Below are positions 11,878 through 23,585 of a DNA stretch of 64,000 nt, one piece after another (the stretch's first letter is position 1; the number at the start of each line of letters is the position of its first letter). The notes beneath the pieces are model-generated. The model did not search any database, had not been told where the DNA came from, and was given only the letters and a program-made list of their open reading frames with translations. A program made the translations under genes and the position numbers. This stretch comes from Nymphaea colorata (taxonomy: Eukaryota > Streptophyta > Magnoliopsida > Nymphaeales > Nymphaeaceae), in the NCBI RefSeq assembly GCF_008831285.2, contig NC_045151.1:6587682-6651681 (forward strand). Direction: 5' to 3'.

Positions 11878-12125
11878 GAAAGAGAACAATAAAAAAAACT
11901 GTATACACAGACAAACGGGCTGTTTGGCAGCCTCTTTCTTCATGGATGTGGACCATAGAAGAGGTTGCAGAGCCCTCATCTTTGGGGAGAGAGATCAAAC
12001 ATATAGAAATTAAAAAAGAAAAGAAAAACAGACAAAAGGGCTGCTCAACAGCCCCTTTCTTCATGGATACATACAAAAGGGGCTGTAGAGCAGCCTCCTT
12101 TGGAGAGGGAGAGAGATTAAATAGA
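11878..12125 (+). repeat. Two-copy direct repeat, about 121-bp period
   Basis: ACAGACAAA.GGGCTG, CAGCC.CTTTCTTCATGGAT and a final GGGGAGAGAGAT or GAGAGGGAGAGAGAT block recur at a 121-bp offset (11907 and 12028). Each unit also contains an internal GGGGCTG/CAGCCCC hairpin. Weaker GGGGCTGCA words continue to 12275. Confidence 0.8.
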
Positions 12126-12379
12126 TAGAAATTTAAAAAGTAAAATTGAAGTTTTTTGTTAGTGGATACAAAGGGGCTGCACTTCTGTGCGTCGGCACCA
12201 AATACATGAAGAAAATGGCTAAAGTGTCTGCAGCCCCTTCGTGCATCAGGGTGTGAATGCAAAGATGGGGGCTGCATCGAATTAATCTTTACAAAAGTTT
12301 TTGAACTGAAGATCTTCTTCAAAACAAATTTTGGTTTTACACTATCTATTCCTGAAATATCTCACTGACCCTAACCCCA

Positions 12380-14501
12380 TGTTGGAAATACGGGAAAACC
12401 TATGATGAACGTGTGCCCTATGCTGGGTTGGAGTTTGATAGTGACAGAGAAGCATTAGATTTTTATAACTTTCATGCACAACTAGGTGTTTTTGATACAT
12501 GTATATGTGACTCTAAGAAAACATGTAGTTTTCTGGTATAAACAATCTGCCTACAAGAAGCAAGGATTCAAGAAACGAAGAGGGGATGAGACAATGAAAC
12601 ATGCAAACATTAGGAGTAGTTGCAAGGCATGCATGAAAATTGAATTTGACTGTAGTATAAAAAAATGGCGTATGCATAATATTCAATATGCACATAATCA
12701 CTATTTGCATTCTCCATTAACATTACTGTTTCATAATACATCAAAGAAGATTTGTACACCTAAAAAGATGTAATGAATGATGTTTGGGACTGGAGTAAGA
12801 CCATAAAAAATCATGGGTGTTTTCACAGATAAAGCTGGTGGAATGGAGCATGTGAGATTTACACAGCAGCAGTTGTATAGTTATTTACAAAAGGCAACAA
12901 ATAATTGCTATGGAAGAGATGCACAAAAAATGATAAACTACTTCAATAAGAAGAGGCAGGAAAATTCAAAATTTTAGTACACCATTCAAATTGATGAGAT
13001 GAGGCAAATAGAAAATTATTTTTGGTCAGATGCAACATCCTATGAAGATTATTATTATTTTGAAGGTGTGGTGTAGTTTGACACAACATATAAGAAAAAT
13101 AAATACTACATGCATTTTGCTTCATTTACAGGTGTGAATTATCATGATAATAGTTTCATTTCTTATGTAGATTACTAGTTGATGAAAGAAGAGAAATATT
13201 TAAGTAGTTGTTTGAAGAGTGGCCACATTGTATAGGTAGACATCCAAATCTTTTCGATTGATCAAGATCTTGCAAAGAAGGTGGTAGTGATAGAAGTCCT
13301 CCCAAATACAATACACTGGTGTTTCTCTACATCTTCACAAAAGTGTCAACATATGTTGGCAACCTGTACAAACATATCATCAATTCAAACGCCTATGGGA
13401 CATGTGGTTCTTCAAATCAGAGACAATTGAAGAATTTGAAAGTAGATTGAAAGAAGTGGCAAAGGGATATCTTTAGCTACAAATAATTGACTGGGTGACA
13501 AATTTATGAAAAAAAAAGAGAAAGATGTGGGCCAAGCTTTTTTCTAACAATACTTTTATAGCAGGAATGTCTACGACCCAACAGAGCAAAAGTATGAATA
13601 AATATTTCAAAAATTAGGTCCATTCACGTATGTCTTTGAGTGATGTAGTAAAAAGATATGAAGAGCCAATTGGAAGGCAATGTCACATTGAGAAAGATTT
13701 GGACTTCAAGGTGAACAATGGAGCTGAACCTACTAATATATGTCTTCTAAAGCTAAATTTACGAGATCAAATTTGCTCCAACAATTTATAGAAAGTACTT
13801 CAAATGAGAGTTTTTGGCATGTTTAAGATGCACACATACTTTTCTTGGAGAAAAAGTTAGATGGTCAACGAGAATATAAAACTAAATAGGAAGTAAATGA
13901 TGGAGGCTATAAAGAGTACACAATTTCATTTCAACACACCAATCAACAGTTGTTAAGTTGTCAATACAAATTATGAGAGTCTATGGCTGTCACATGTTGT
14001 CATATGCCCACAATAATAAAAGTAGGAGTAAAGAAACTTCCTACAACTTATATACTGAAAAAATGGACAAAACATGCAAAGAAATGTGTAGGAAAAGATG
14101 ATTTTGTTTCAATAATGTTGCCAGAAGATGAGTTGCCTATCATAGTAAAGAAAAGTGCTCTTCAAATGAGGGCAAACATGTGTGTACATGAAGCATTGTC
14201 GATCAATACATGTTACAAGCATGCATTCAGTGTGTTTGCTCAACTATTGGAAGATCTACAAGATACAAAGGCTAAGGAGATGGAAACTGGTGTACACAGT
14301 TCTAATGCAGGTTCTCAAAATAGACACATTAGCAGCATTGGTAAAACAACTAATGTTGCCAACGTAACAGATCGTGAACTTGTTTGTGCTAAGGGAAATG
14401 CGAAGGAATCCTATATGGCATTAAGCAACCAAAAATTCAAAGGTTGTGTGGAACTTGTTGGAGACATGGACATGATTCTTGCACATGCAACCTGCGAATG
14501 A
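12380..14501 (+). pseudogene. FAR1/FHY3-family (MULE transposase-derived) pseudogene
   Basis: FAR1-type proteins are light-signalling transcription factors derived from Mutator-like transposases. The order of remnants matches the family. First is the WRKY-GCM1 DNA-binding region (GLEFDSDREALDFYNFHAQ at about 12422, then CKACMKIEFDCSIKKW and the AHNHYLHSP block to 12715). The MULE transposase core follows near 12880-13140 (DAQKMINYFNKKRQEN, FDTTYKKNKYYMHFASFTGV), then GMSTTQQSKSMNKYF near 13566. The SWIM-distal part is LPTTYILKKWTKHAKK (14038). Numerous stops and frameshifts interrupt it. The longest surviving frame, 13983-14501, covers only the C-terminal part. No TIRs were identified, so it could be a dead MULE or a dead domesticated gene copy. 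Confidence 0.85.
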
Positions 14502-15513
14502 AATCAAACTACTATTTATGGAAATTTATATAGATGTATTAGAAAAATTATGATGTGTTTGCTAATTACACAACTATGCATGACATGTTCAATTGATGAG
14601 ATCGATATAGTGAAACAAAGAACATGACATGAATGTCAAGGAATGGGCCATAACAAGAGAAACAGTCTAAAGTTGAAACGTGGAACCTAAGTAACATTGA
14701 TATGTTGTAGACAAATTGACAATTTTTTTTATAAATATTCAACCAATTGTTGATAAATAATCACTAAATGCTTTTTTTTTAAGTGTTATGATAATCTACA
14801 CTTCAAGTCTGTTCTCATGGAGTTTGGCTTGAACACTGCCTTCATTTGTCCATTTAAAGTAGGTAAGCAGTAAGAGGTTGTTGATCTTTTAATCTAATGG
14901 AATTCTGTTGAATCAATCTGTCCTTTTAGTCTAAGTATTTCTGAATGACATGTACCCAAAAACATCACCATCATTGTTCATTATGCAAAAATGACAACAT
15001 AACTAAGTGGATGTTTATATGCGTTGTCAACTAATTAACTTGCTTGACCAAGTTTCTAACATTAGCTGGTTATCAATCAGTTTTAATTCTGGTTAGGTGC
15101 ATCGGTTAAAAGCTTGCAAATAATAAAGCTCATGAAGGTTCAGTTGAAGACTTTGCAAAGACTTTTGTTGTTGGATGAGCCTCTAACAAGATGGTGCTGC
15201 TCTTCTTGAAGAAGATATTGTAATTGCATGACATAGACAACTAGAATTCAAATAATAACCATAATGCTGATGGATACTTGTTAGACTTCTCATTTCCAAA
15301 ATGCTTTTGGATGCTTGGTAGGACTGTTTCTTTCCTTGTGTCAAATTCTTGTCTTATTTATACTAAGGGTAATGTTTTGTCCCGATGCTATTAGGTCCTT
15401 AAAAGTGCCTACAACACCAAACTTTTAAGCTCTTAAAAAAAAGTGGGTCAAATCTATTTTTGTGACAACCTGAATTCCTTTCTACAATGGTTACTCTTCT
15501 CTTGCATATACAG
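14502..15513. other. Unassigned spacer
   Basis: No coding frame of note, no repeat termini and no RNA gene are recognised downstream of the FAR1-type pseudogene. Confidence 0.4.
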
Positions 15514-15632
15514 AACCAAGCTGTGGGCCAGACCTTGATTGTGTAACATTATTTACACTTCATGAAGGAGATCCTATTGCTGAATATTCTAACGTAGTAG
15601 TCTTTTCTTTCCCTTTGTCAGCCATCAAGTAA
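15514..15632 (+). other. Exon-like open segment, family not recognised
   Basis: A pyrimidine-rich stretch ending TTGCATATACAG (15513) resembles a 3' splice site. It is followed by a 38-residue open frame (SCGPDLDCVTLFTLHEGDPI and onward) ending with TAA at 15630-15632. The residue mix looks protein-like, but I cannot name a family and no adjoining exon was found. It may be a gene fragment carried by a transposon. 15640-16120 is A-rich with nothing recognised. Confidence 0.3.
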
Positions 15633-16396
15633 ATTTCACCTTCAAATTTCAAACTGAAAAGTTAAATTATAATTGATAAATCTAACATGTATGTAGAGTC
15701 TAATCCACGAGCATTCATGATTAATTATATACAGCAAATTACCATTATACTATATTACTATATACCATTCAACGATCAATCCACAAGCTGATCACAGAAA
15801 AAGGAAAATCTATCACAAGCCAATATGATGACAGAGAAACATGTAAGAATCCAAACCAAGCTCAGGAACATAATCTAAGATTCAAACATAAAAAATATAC
15901 AAATCAAAGAACAAAAAGATAGAAACAAAAATAAAAATTGAGCAAGGCACAACAAGAGGAAAATCTGTTGTTAACATGCTTATAGCAAAAATAAAAAAAA
16001 GCTACAAATAGAAATATAGAAACAGAAATATAGAACATCATAAGATGAGGTTCTGACAACAAAAAAAAAACGTTGAAAATTAGTTGGAGTTATCGGAATG
16101 TTGAAAAGAGGGAATCAACAGTAATTGGGAAAAATCTGTAAGTCAGCAAGGGGCTTTTCAATTGAATCTTGGGAATGCCTAGTTGGGGCATGGGGATAGG
16201 AAACTCATCGTCTAATCAGTAGGTTGGCTGGAAAACAACCTGGAATTTGGTAGAAAATAGAGTGTGAATGCATCCGTTGATGAGGGAGTTGAGTGCACCT
16301 ACTAAACCAAGCAGACGTCGAGGAAGCCTTGTGGCATAGAGGGACTGGACCAGTCAGATAGGCATAAAAAAATTGACCAAAGAAGACAATGGAAAA

Positions 16397-16470
16397 AAGA
16401 CAATTCAGTGGTGAGTTTGAGGATACTAGAAAGAAGACAATTCGTTGGCGAGTTTGAGGATGCCGGGAAG
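16397..16470 (+). repeat. Two-copy 37-bp tandem repeat
   Basis: AAGACAATTC followed by GTGAGTTTGAGGAT (16397) recurs as AAGACAATTC followed by GCGAGTTTGAGGAT (16434). It lies in an otherwise unassigned stretch, 16130-16800. The 96-residue minus frame over it has no family match. Confidence 0.75.
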
Positions 16471-16802
16471 AAGATGATTCACCGAAGAGAACCATGATTC
16501 ACAGGAAATCTTCGTTGGCCATTGGAAACGAGCTTTTCATGAAGCATAGGAGCAGTTGGCAGTCGGGGAGCTGAAGGGCTTCAATGAAGCCCTAATACGA
16601 ACGAGAGATTAAAACCCTTGTTGAGCAAGGGTTTATGATTTTCAAGTTAGAAACAAAGTTGTTAAAAAGAAGACATATTTGTACTTTGTGTGTCCTAACG
16701 ACACCTGACTCGTAATTTCTTATGTAAAATAAATCATTTTTGTTGTTGGAAGTTAGATTTGAAACCTTCTGAAAAAGTTGTTTCCATTTTCCAGTAATCA
16801 AT

Positions 16803-17260
16803 ATGGCTGATAAAAGCTGGATTGGTAAAGACATGTACTTTGATAGGCCAATTCTTCAAAGCTTGTCATTATTTGTTATAATAAATATATTTATGTTCAT
16901 TCATTATGTTGCAAATAAGATAAATGAATAATATTTTTGTGGGGTTCTTGATTTTGTGCAATTTGCTATAAAAACAATGCAATGATAAATGACAAGATCA
17001 GATGCACTTGTGTAAAGTGTAACAATTGTTCAATGAAGAGTTTTGGGGATGCCATAGATGACATGATTAGTTATTATTTTTTTTCTTAAATTATACCAAT
17101 TTAATTTTCGATGGAGAGCATATATCAACAAAGTCTTCTATAGGAACAAGTTTATAGTGACATCAAAATGGTGTTGATATGAAAGATTTATTAGTTGATA
17201 CATTCACAAGCTCAACTATAGATTTGAAAACATCATGGAGGTAATCAGTGTAGCAAGAAA
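16803..17260 (+). pseudogene. CACTA transposase N-terminal (transposase-associated) domain remnant
   Basis: The ATG at 16803 opens MADKSWIGKDMYFDRP. After a stop and some extra sequence come YFCGVLDFVQFAIKTM and then DKIRCTCVKCNNC (about 16990). This is the layout of the plant transposase-associated domain of TNP2-like CACTA proteins: MDKSWI, then GV..F..FA, then IRCPC.KC. The expected FDGEHIST (cf. Y..W..HGE) follows near 17108 in a shifted frame, then VDMKDLLVDTF. The large TNP2 catalytic domain was not found downstream. The same-strand CACTA terminus at 19021 suggests both belong to one broken element. Confidence 0.72.
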
Positions 17261-17465
17261 GCTTGGTTGTTCCATTTTCTTGTTGCTTGAGGACATCATG
17301 GAGGTAATCCTATCTGGATTTTTCTACTATTGCTTGTGTTGGAACTTGGAAATGTGCCAAATTGGATTGTTATGGAAATAATATGACAAAATATTATGTC
17401 TATCCTTCCCTTTTGTGATCTATTTTTGCCTTTTTCTCTATGTAATGCCATTTCCTTTTCTTGCA

Positions 17466-17648
17466 GGTGAACCAAAATATGAATTTGATATTGAAGAGCA
17501 TCATGCATTGGAGCTGAAAAAACCATCTAAAGACGCACCTCAAGCCACTCTAGATATGGAAAACAGAAGCATCTCCAATGGTGTTGGCGCCTTCAGCATT
17601 GAAGGTAGTGTTTCGGACTGGAAGTTAAATGCTTTCTTTGGTTGCTGA
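17466..17648 (+). other. Exon-like open segment inside the CACTA remnant
   Basis: A polypyrimidine stretch ending TTTTCTTGCAG (17465) is followed by an open frame (EPKYEFDIEEHHALELKKPS and onward, about 60 residues) that stops at 17646-17648. The amino-acid mix and the intron-like upstream sequence suggest a genuine former exon. The family is not recognised. Given the position inside a CACTA remnant, a captured host gene fragment or part of the second CACTA gene are both possible. Confidence 0.35.
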
Positions 17649-17724
17649 ATTCTAAGGAACAATGAAGGTAGTGTTTCGGATAGGAAGTTAACTGCTTTCT
17701 TTGGTTGCTGAATTCTAAGGAACA
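17599..17724 (+). repeat. Tandem duplication, 63-bp period
   Basis: GAAGGTAGTGTTTCGGA at 17601 recurs at 17664. The two units differ at only a few bases and both contain CTTTCTTTGGTTGCTGAATT. The duplication overlaps the end of the exon-like segment, so the same stop codon occurs twice. Confidence 0.93.
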
Positions 17725-18203
17725 GGTATTTTTGTGTTTATACAGCTTGGTTTCAATTCAATAAGTGAGGTTGCCTTTACAAGGTCAGGTTCCAATTCAA
17801 TGACTGTATTCATGGTTATGCCCTTTTTTGTGCTAAACCCCATCACCCCCCTTCTTTCTTTTCTAGCCTTATTGCTTATGCAAGACTTCTAAACAACCTT
17901 TTGTTTACTTCTTCAAGCAAAAGGCTATTTCACTGAGAGCCAGAGGGATGGGAAATCTAGTAACAGTATCGCAAAATTGCTTGCCCAGATGAAAACTTTT
18001 GTAGTTGATGTGATCTCTTTCATGCTTGTGCTTCTATGCTAGAGATTGGAAACGTTGGTAATCTATATATAAATGGGCACGCACTGTGGTTGAAATTCAA
18101 AGCTAGGGGTGCTAGTGCTGAAGCTGCAATTTGTTTGTTAATTCTTGAAATGGCAAAATTTTCACAAGGTTATTACAATTCATTTGTCTGTATAGCAACC
18201 TTG

Positions 18204-18369
18204 AGCTTAAATAAAATTGCAGGATTTGGTTATCATATTGGAACTTGAGAGAGCCTGCACCTATATTTGCAAGAATTGAGATTGATAGCTTAAATAAAAT
18301 TGCAGGATTTGGTTATCATATTGGAACTTGAGAGAGCCTGCACCTATATTTGCAAGAATTGAGATTGAT
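18204..18369 (+). repeat. Exact 83-bp tandem duplication
   Basis: AGCTTAAATAAAATTGCAGG starts at 18204 and again at 18287. The two 83-bp units are identical by eye. Each unit contains an AAAATTGCAG splice-acceptor-like end, so a captured exon boundary may have been duplicated. Confidence 0.97.
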
Positions 18370-18473
18370 ACTTTGGGGAAGAGCATGAAATATTTGAATA
18401 GGGCAATGCTAGGCTTGATATACAAAGCGATGGCAATTGCTTCTGATGTAACAGATTTGGATGTTGAATATTA
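18330..18473 (+). other. Exon-like open segment, family not recognised
   Basis: The frame through REPAPIFARIEIDTLGKSMK continues to LDVEY and a TAA at about 18471-18473. It looks like a natural C-terminal coding segment, but I cannot assign a family. Its 5' part lies within the 83-bp duplication. 19022-19820 to its right, beyond the CACTA end, contains CT-rich and unassigned sequence only. Confidence 0.3.
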
Positions 18474-19825
18474 ATACTATGTATTAAACTTTGTATGTTT
18501 AGACAGGTTCAAAATGGATATATTAATACCATGTTGTCCTCTCAACTTTCTCAATCCCATTTTGATATGTCCATTTCAAATTCATATAAATTTCATTTAC
18601 TTTAAATGGATGTTGGAAACTCGTGAATTCCTAACCAGCCTTGGTTAGGATGAAAATTAAGAATTCCCAATGGCTTTAGCTATTGGGAACTATAAAATAT
18701 TCTTGACAGCTCAAAGCATGGGGAATTATGAGAAGTGCCAAAAGCTACAAATGCGGGGAACCGTAACCATTCCTCATGGATACTGTGGTTGGGAGTTAAG
18801 AGTTTCTCATGGCCAGCATCGTTGGGAATTCTCAAATATTTCCCACGGCTGATGTACGTTGGTAAAGCCTTATATTATTGCCAACGGCTTTTCCTGTTGG
18901 AAATTGATTTCCCCACGGTATTTTTTCCAATGGCCATGGATCCATAGGTAATACATTTTCCCATGGCTTTAAGGGTTCGGCCAATGGTTCGAGTCGTTGT
19001 TAAAAACCAACATTGTTGTAGTGCACCCTTGCTCCTCTCCACCAGCTACTGGAGAAGAGCTTTTAAGTGAGAGTATGCATCTCTCTCTCTTTCTCTTGCT
19101 TGCTGTGTCTGGCCCTCCTTCTGTTGCCTACTGCTCTTCCTCTCTCTCCTTCCTTGTTTTTGTTTTGGCTTTGGGATTGCCAGTTTAGAGTTTCTGGTTT
19201 TCTATCTTAGATTTGAGGGTTTCTATTTTGAGGTTTCTGTTTGGCTGTGTCGATTAAATCCATGTTGCTCTTGTTGCTGTGCCGATTATTGGTAGGTTTT
19301 GGAGATCAAAGATCTTGGCAGCTTCAACCTTTGTTAGCTGTCTTGGCTATTTGATCATGCCCGATAGTGGGTCATTTGATGGTTCCAATTGTCCCTCTTT
19401 TGAGCATCAAATATTTAATTTTTAGGTGAATCATGAACGCTCCTCCATTGTCATTGTGTTCCTCCTAGAGTAATTTAATGTTTCAAAGCAAAAATGGTAG
19501 GTTAGGCATCTAAATACTTTGTCTTTCACAGCTTTGAGGTTGACATTGTGATGGGTGGAGCTCCACCTGATCATCATCATCATCCTCCCCCTTTTTTTTT
19601 TTTGTTCCATTTCCTTGGTGGTTGTATTTATGTAAAAGGGCCGACCATGATGTTCATTCAGCAGAAGAAGTACCCTCTTTAAGTCCAGTGCCTCGACCTG
19701 TTTGTTGCCACAACTGTCGAAATGCTTCGGGGAGTTTCAAATAAGCATAGATCTGGAGATTACCAAATAGTTCAACTTCTCTCCAAATTTTTTCTTTCAT
19801 TTTCTTCATTGCGAAAAATGAACAT

Positions 19826-20322
19826 TGTTCGCACCTCCAAAAATATTTTGGTTTTTGGAGTGCTCCAGAAAAATGAGGTTTTATTTTGTAATGAGAGAGA
19901 AAGGGACTCACCCATTGGTACGATGATTGACCGTTCTCGGTGCCTTTACCGGGGTAACCAATCCAATGGCTATGTTTATTCTTGATGCATTTCATCTTAG
20001 CTTAAATATCTTTTTATTCTAAACTGATGCGATGTTTGAAGAAATATTGAAGATTTGATGTTTTAAATTTTTGGAAAAGTTTTTGAAGAGTCATTTAAGA
20101 GTATAAAATGCTTTGATTTGGAAAATCTTGAATTGAAAAATTTTTACAAATATTGTTTAGAAACATTTGAAGATCACATTTTGAAGTAAACTTAGTGTTC
20201 TCTTAAAAAATTATGTAGGTTTGAGACTTTGCTCTAATTTGGTTGTTACCTAACTAGAGCTTCATGTCATCATATTTAAGTTCTTTTCGAGGGTACTTGT
20301 GATCATTCGTGATTTTACAAAT
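19826..20322 (-). repeat. Old solo LTR, minus strand, part 1 (its 3' end)
   Basis: Read on the minus strand, this is the last ~500 bp of the same LTR family as 20323-23564: an AATATTTTTGG..GCGAACA end, a CTCATTTTTCTGGAGCACTCC block and a GGTGCGAACA terminus. Going right, the homology stops exactly where the gypsy element begins and resumes at 41544. The LTR end at 19826 is preceded by AACAT (19821-19825), which pairs with AACAC at 43524-43528 on the other side. The open frames here (19654-19995) are shadows. Confidence 0.88.
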
Positions 20323-21222
20323 TGTAATCACCCCAAATTTTTTCAAAAGGCTGCGTTTTATTTTCACCCAAACAAAATTCTCAGTCATATGGATTAAATT
20401 TTTAAACCCTAAGCCAAATCCTAAACCCAAAATAAATTTGCAACTATTCGATCCAAAATAAATCCCTAAACCCTTGTCTGAACCCAAACACAAAATTCAA
20501 ATTTAAAACTCAACTTCAGACACAAGATTCAAATCTAAAATCCAACTCTCAGATCTGGATTAGCTCAAAAATCAAAGCCTAGATCTAAACCAAGCATCCA
20601 AAAATAAGATCAAAACAACAAAATTTGATGCTATGTGCGCCACATGCGCATGCACGGACCTTCCTTTTTTTTATGTTTCGTTCTCGCACCAAGACGTGTT
20701 TTTTAAGCCTAAATCACTCATTAGAACGCGTCAGGAACCCATTGAACCCAATCTAGATTTAAAACGAGCCCAGAGTCAGTCAAAACAGAGTCGGCCACCC
20801 ATTTGTAACAAAACCATTTTTTATACATTTTAAATAAAAAAATTGTTTTATGCTTCTTACATAAACAATCATTATTTATTTATTTATTCATTTTATTTGA
20901 TTTCATTTCATTTCGTTTTGTTTTATTTTGTTATTTAAAAAAATGTCGTGTGTGACGCGTGATCACGGGCGGTCGCGTATGCGCAGCGCAGTCCCTGTTT
21001 TGGGTCAAAAACCGCTCCTTGGAGGGTGGTTTTGAACCCTTTAAGTGGGCAATAGCCCTGCCCACACCCCAAAGGGGTATTTGCATGGCTAATGGCCAAT
21101 CCCACTTGGTCAAAACCTATTTAAAAAAAAAATTAAAATGATTCAAAAATACTTGAAATTTGCATGAATTTTTTTTTAAATTTCAAAAAATTCAAATTTT
21201 GAGTTTTGGCCCTAAAACTCCT

Positions 21223-21230
21223 TATAAATA
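21223..21230 (+). promoter_or_regulatory. TATA box of the 5' LTR
   Basis: TATAAATA sits about 900 bp into the LTR. The equivalent site of the 3' LTR (about 39648) reads TAATAAATA. It is the likely core promoter marking the U3/R border of the retroelement. Confidence 0.55.
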
Positions 21231-22554
21231 CCCCAACAATCTTCCTTCTTGGGCATGAACTAACCTTTGGGAAACCTCTAGCACTTTTTCACATGAAGAC
21301 TTAGAGTTTTCCCTTACCTCTCTTTCTCCATTTTTCTCTTCTTTTTTCATTCTCCTTCTTTTTCTTCTCCAATATTGGGAGCAAACTTCTCCAATTTCAA
21401 ACACCTTAAAGGAGCAGAAGAAGATATCTTGGAGGAACACCTTCATCATCTTTGAGCTTCATCTAAGGCGACCTTAGGATCATCATCTTGGAGCACCATT
21501 CCTAATATCATTCATATTCAAGGTATGTAATCCTCCTTTTGTCGTTACCTGTTTTTTCACATTTCCTCTTGCCACCTCCCATGGCCATGCAATAAGGCTC
21601 AAAAAGATTTTCTATCTGGAATCAAGAGCTACTCTTGAGTGCTTCGGGAGTATGAACAATATGCTTAAAAATATGAATCACACACACCTGTTTTTCATTT
21701 ATTCTTAAAAATATGCTTATTAAGTTGCTTTATTCATCGTTTATGCATGAGATGATGTACATCTGTGACAGATTAATTTTCTTTAATTAATGAGCAAATG
21801 TGCGGCGAGAATCAGGGTTTTTTTGGATTTTCTCCATTATCATGGTGATTTTAAGGATAGGATTTATCCAACCTGGGAAAACCCTTCACGAATATGCACA
21901 TGTTAAAATCCATCTTCATGTTATTATCACGCTTTGTTTTTCTTTTAATCACCTGATTAGAAACCTCAATGATTGCTCCATTACTTTGCTTGATTTTCTT
22001 CCATACTCAATGGTGGAGAAATATGTTCTCTTGTAACAAAACGAAATAAATATGATTCTATGTTCATATATAAAATATTTGGAATCATGTTTTCTAAAAG
22101 ATTTTCAAAAGCAAATACCCTCTCTAATGAGGCTTGGAGACTTAGCCTAGGCTCTTGCATGAGCTCAAGTTCCTTTTTGGCCTATATAAAAATTGAAGTC
22201 GGATATTTTCAAGTCAGTTTTTAATTTTAACTCTCATGAAGGCATTTACGTATATACATGTTATATAGGTATACGTGCCCATGTTTATCTTTCTTTGTCA
22301 TTTTCCTTCTATGGATCAACATATTACTTTACGAATCTTCATATACACATGAATGCGTATGCATGTGTTCCATTTTCCCTTTTTAGAATCTTCTGTTTCT
22401 CTATTCAAATTAAATGTCCTCTTTTACAAATTTATATATATATATTTTCCTCTAAAATCTCTCTGTCTCTCTCTCTCTCTCTCTAAGATCTTCTTCTCCC
22501 TCTCCATTCGAGTTAACACTTTCCTTTCATAAGCTTTTATATAGAAATGCGTAC

Positions 22555-22666
<112 letters not shown>

Positions 22667-23566
22667 TATAAAGGTACGCATCTCCCTCTCTTTTTAGATC
22701 TTTTATTTCATGATCTTTAAAATTTATTTCTCTCTCTCTCTCTTTCTCTCTATAAAAGTATTTCATCTTTTCCATTTTTTTGAATATTTTTCTCTAAAGA
22801 TTTAAGGTTTTAACTTTCCATTTAACACCTACACCAAGACCAAAAATCAATTAATGACCCAATATTAGAATCATACTTGATGGTCTACAATCACATTTCA
22901 TTTTCAAAAGTTTCTCTTTTCATAAAAATACTTATGACAATTTTATAAATAAGAATGAGAAACTTAGATGCATGTGATTGTAAGAATACTTTTAGATAAA
23001 TGTTATGGTAGAAATGAATAATTTTCTTCTAAATCATATAGAATCAGTGCATTCATATTTCCACATTCACTTAACATCACGAATAATCACAAACACCTCT
23101 CTAAAAAAACTAAAGGAAGATGAGATGAAGCTCTAACTAAGTAGTAACCAAATTAGAGCAAATCTCAAACCTACTTAAAGTCTTAAGAGAACACTAAAGT
23201 GACTTCAAAAAGTGATCTCCGAAGGTTTCCAAGTGATATTTGTAATGATTTCTCAATTCAAAATCTCTCAAATTAAAATGTTTTACACTCTCAAATGATT
23301 TTTCAAAACTTTCTCAAAATCTTAAAACACCAATTCTTCAACATTTTCTCAAACACCACATGCCATTTAGAATAAAAAGATGTTTAAGCCAAAATGAAAT
23401 GCATCAAGAATTAACATAGCCCTTGATTTGGTTACTCCAGAAAAGGTGTTGGGAACAGTCAATCCTCGCACCAATAGGTGAGTCTATTTCTTTATCATTT
23501 TAAAGTAAAATCTCACATTTCTGGAGCACTCAAAAAACCAAAATATTTTTTTGGGATACGAACAGA

Positions 23567-23585
23567 TGGCGACCATGATGAGACC
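23567..23585 (+). other. Probable primer binding site
   Basis: TGGCGACCATGATGAGACC follows the LTR's terminal CA by two bases. It resembles the TGGCGAC.. type of primer binding site known from Tat/Ogre elements. The tRNA was not identified. Confidence 0.5.

Larger units (their letters stand above)
8721..11880. other. Unclassified GC-richer repeat-like block
   Basis: Base composition shifts to clearly more GC than the flanks. Overlapping open frames occur on both strands at 9874-10740 (up to 140 residues), but none shows a known domain, and their repeats follow DNA repeats rather than protein families. I looked for retroelement core motifs (RT YxDD, integrase, gag zinc knuckle) and saw none. 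A large non-autonomous retroelement or a satellite-derived block is possible but unproven. Confidence 0.35.
16803..19021 (+). mobile_element. Broken CACTA element, right part
   Basis: The right end reads ACATTGTTGTAGTG, finishing at 19021, the mirror of a CACTACAACAA start. The preceding 400 bp (about 18620-19000) is packed with degenerate CCAATGGC/CCCATGG/CCAACGGC words, like CACTA subterminal transposase-binding repeats. A transposase-associated domain lies 2.2 kb upstream in the expected orientation. No matching CACTACAACAA left end was seen upstream, so the left boundary is unknown (the start given is the transposase ATG) and target duplications cannot be tested. Confidence 0.6.

Noticed and set aside
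19654-19995. 113-residue minus and 87-residue plus frames
   Set aside because: They lie across the end of the old solo LTR and are not conserved in the other LTR copies.
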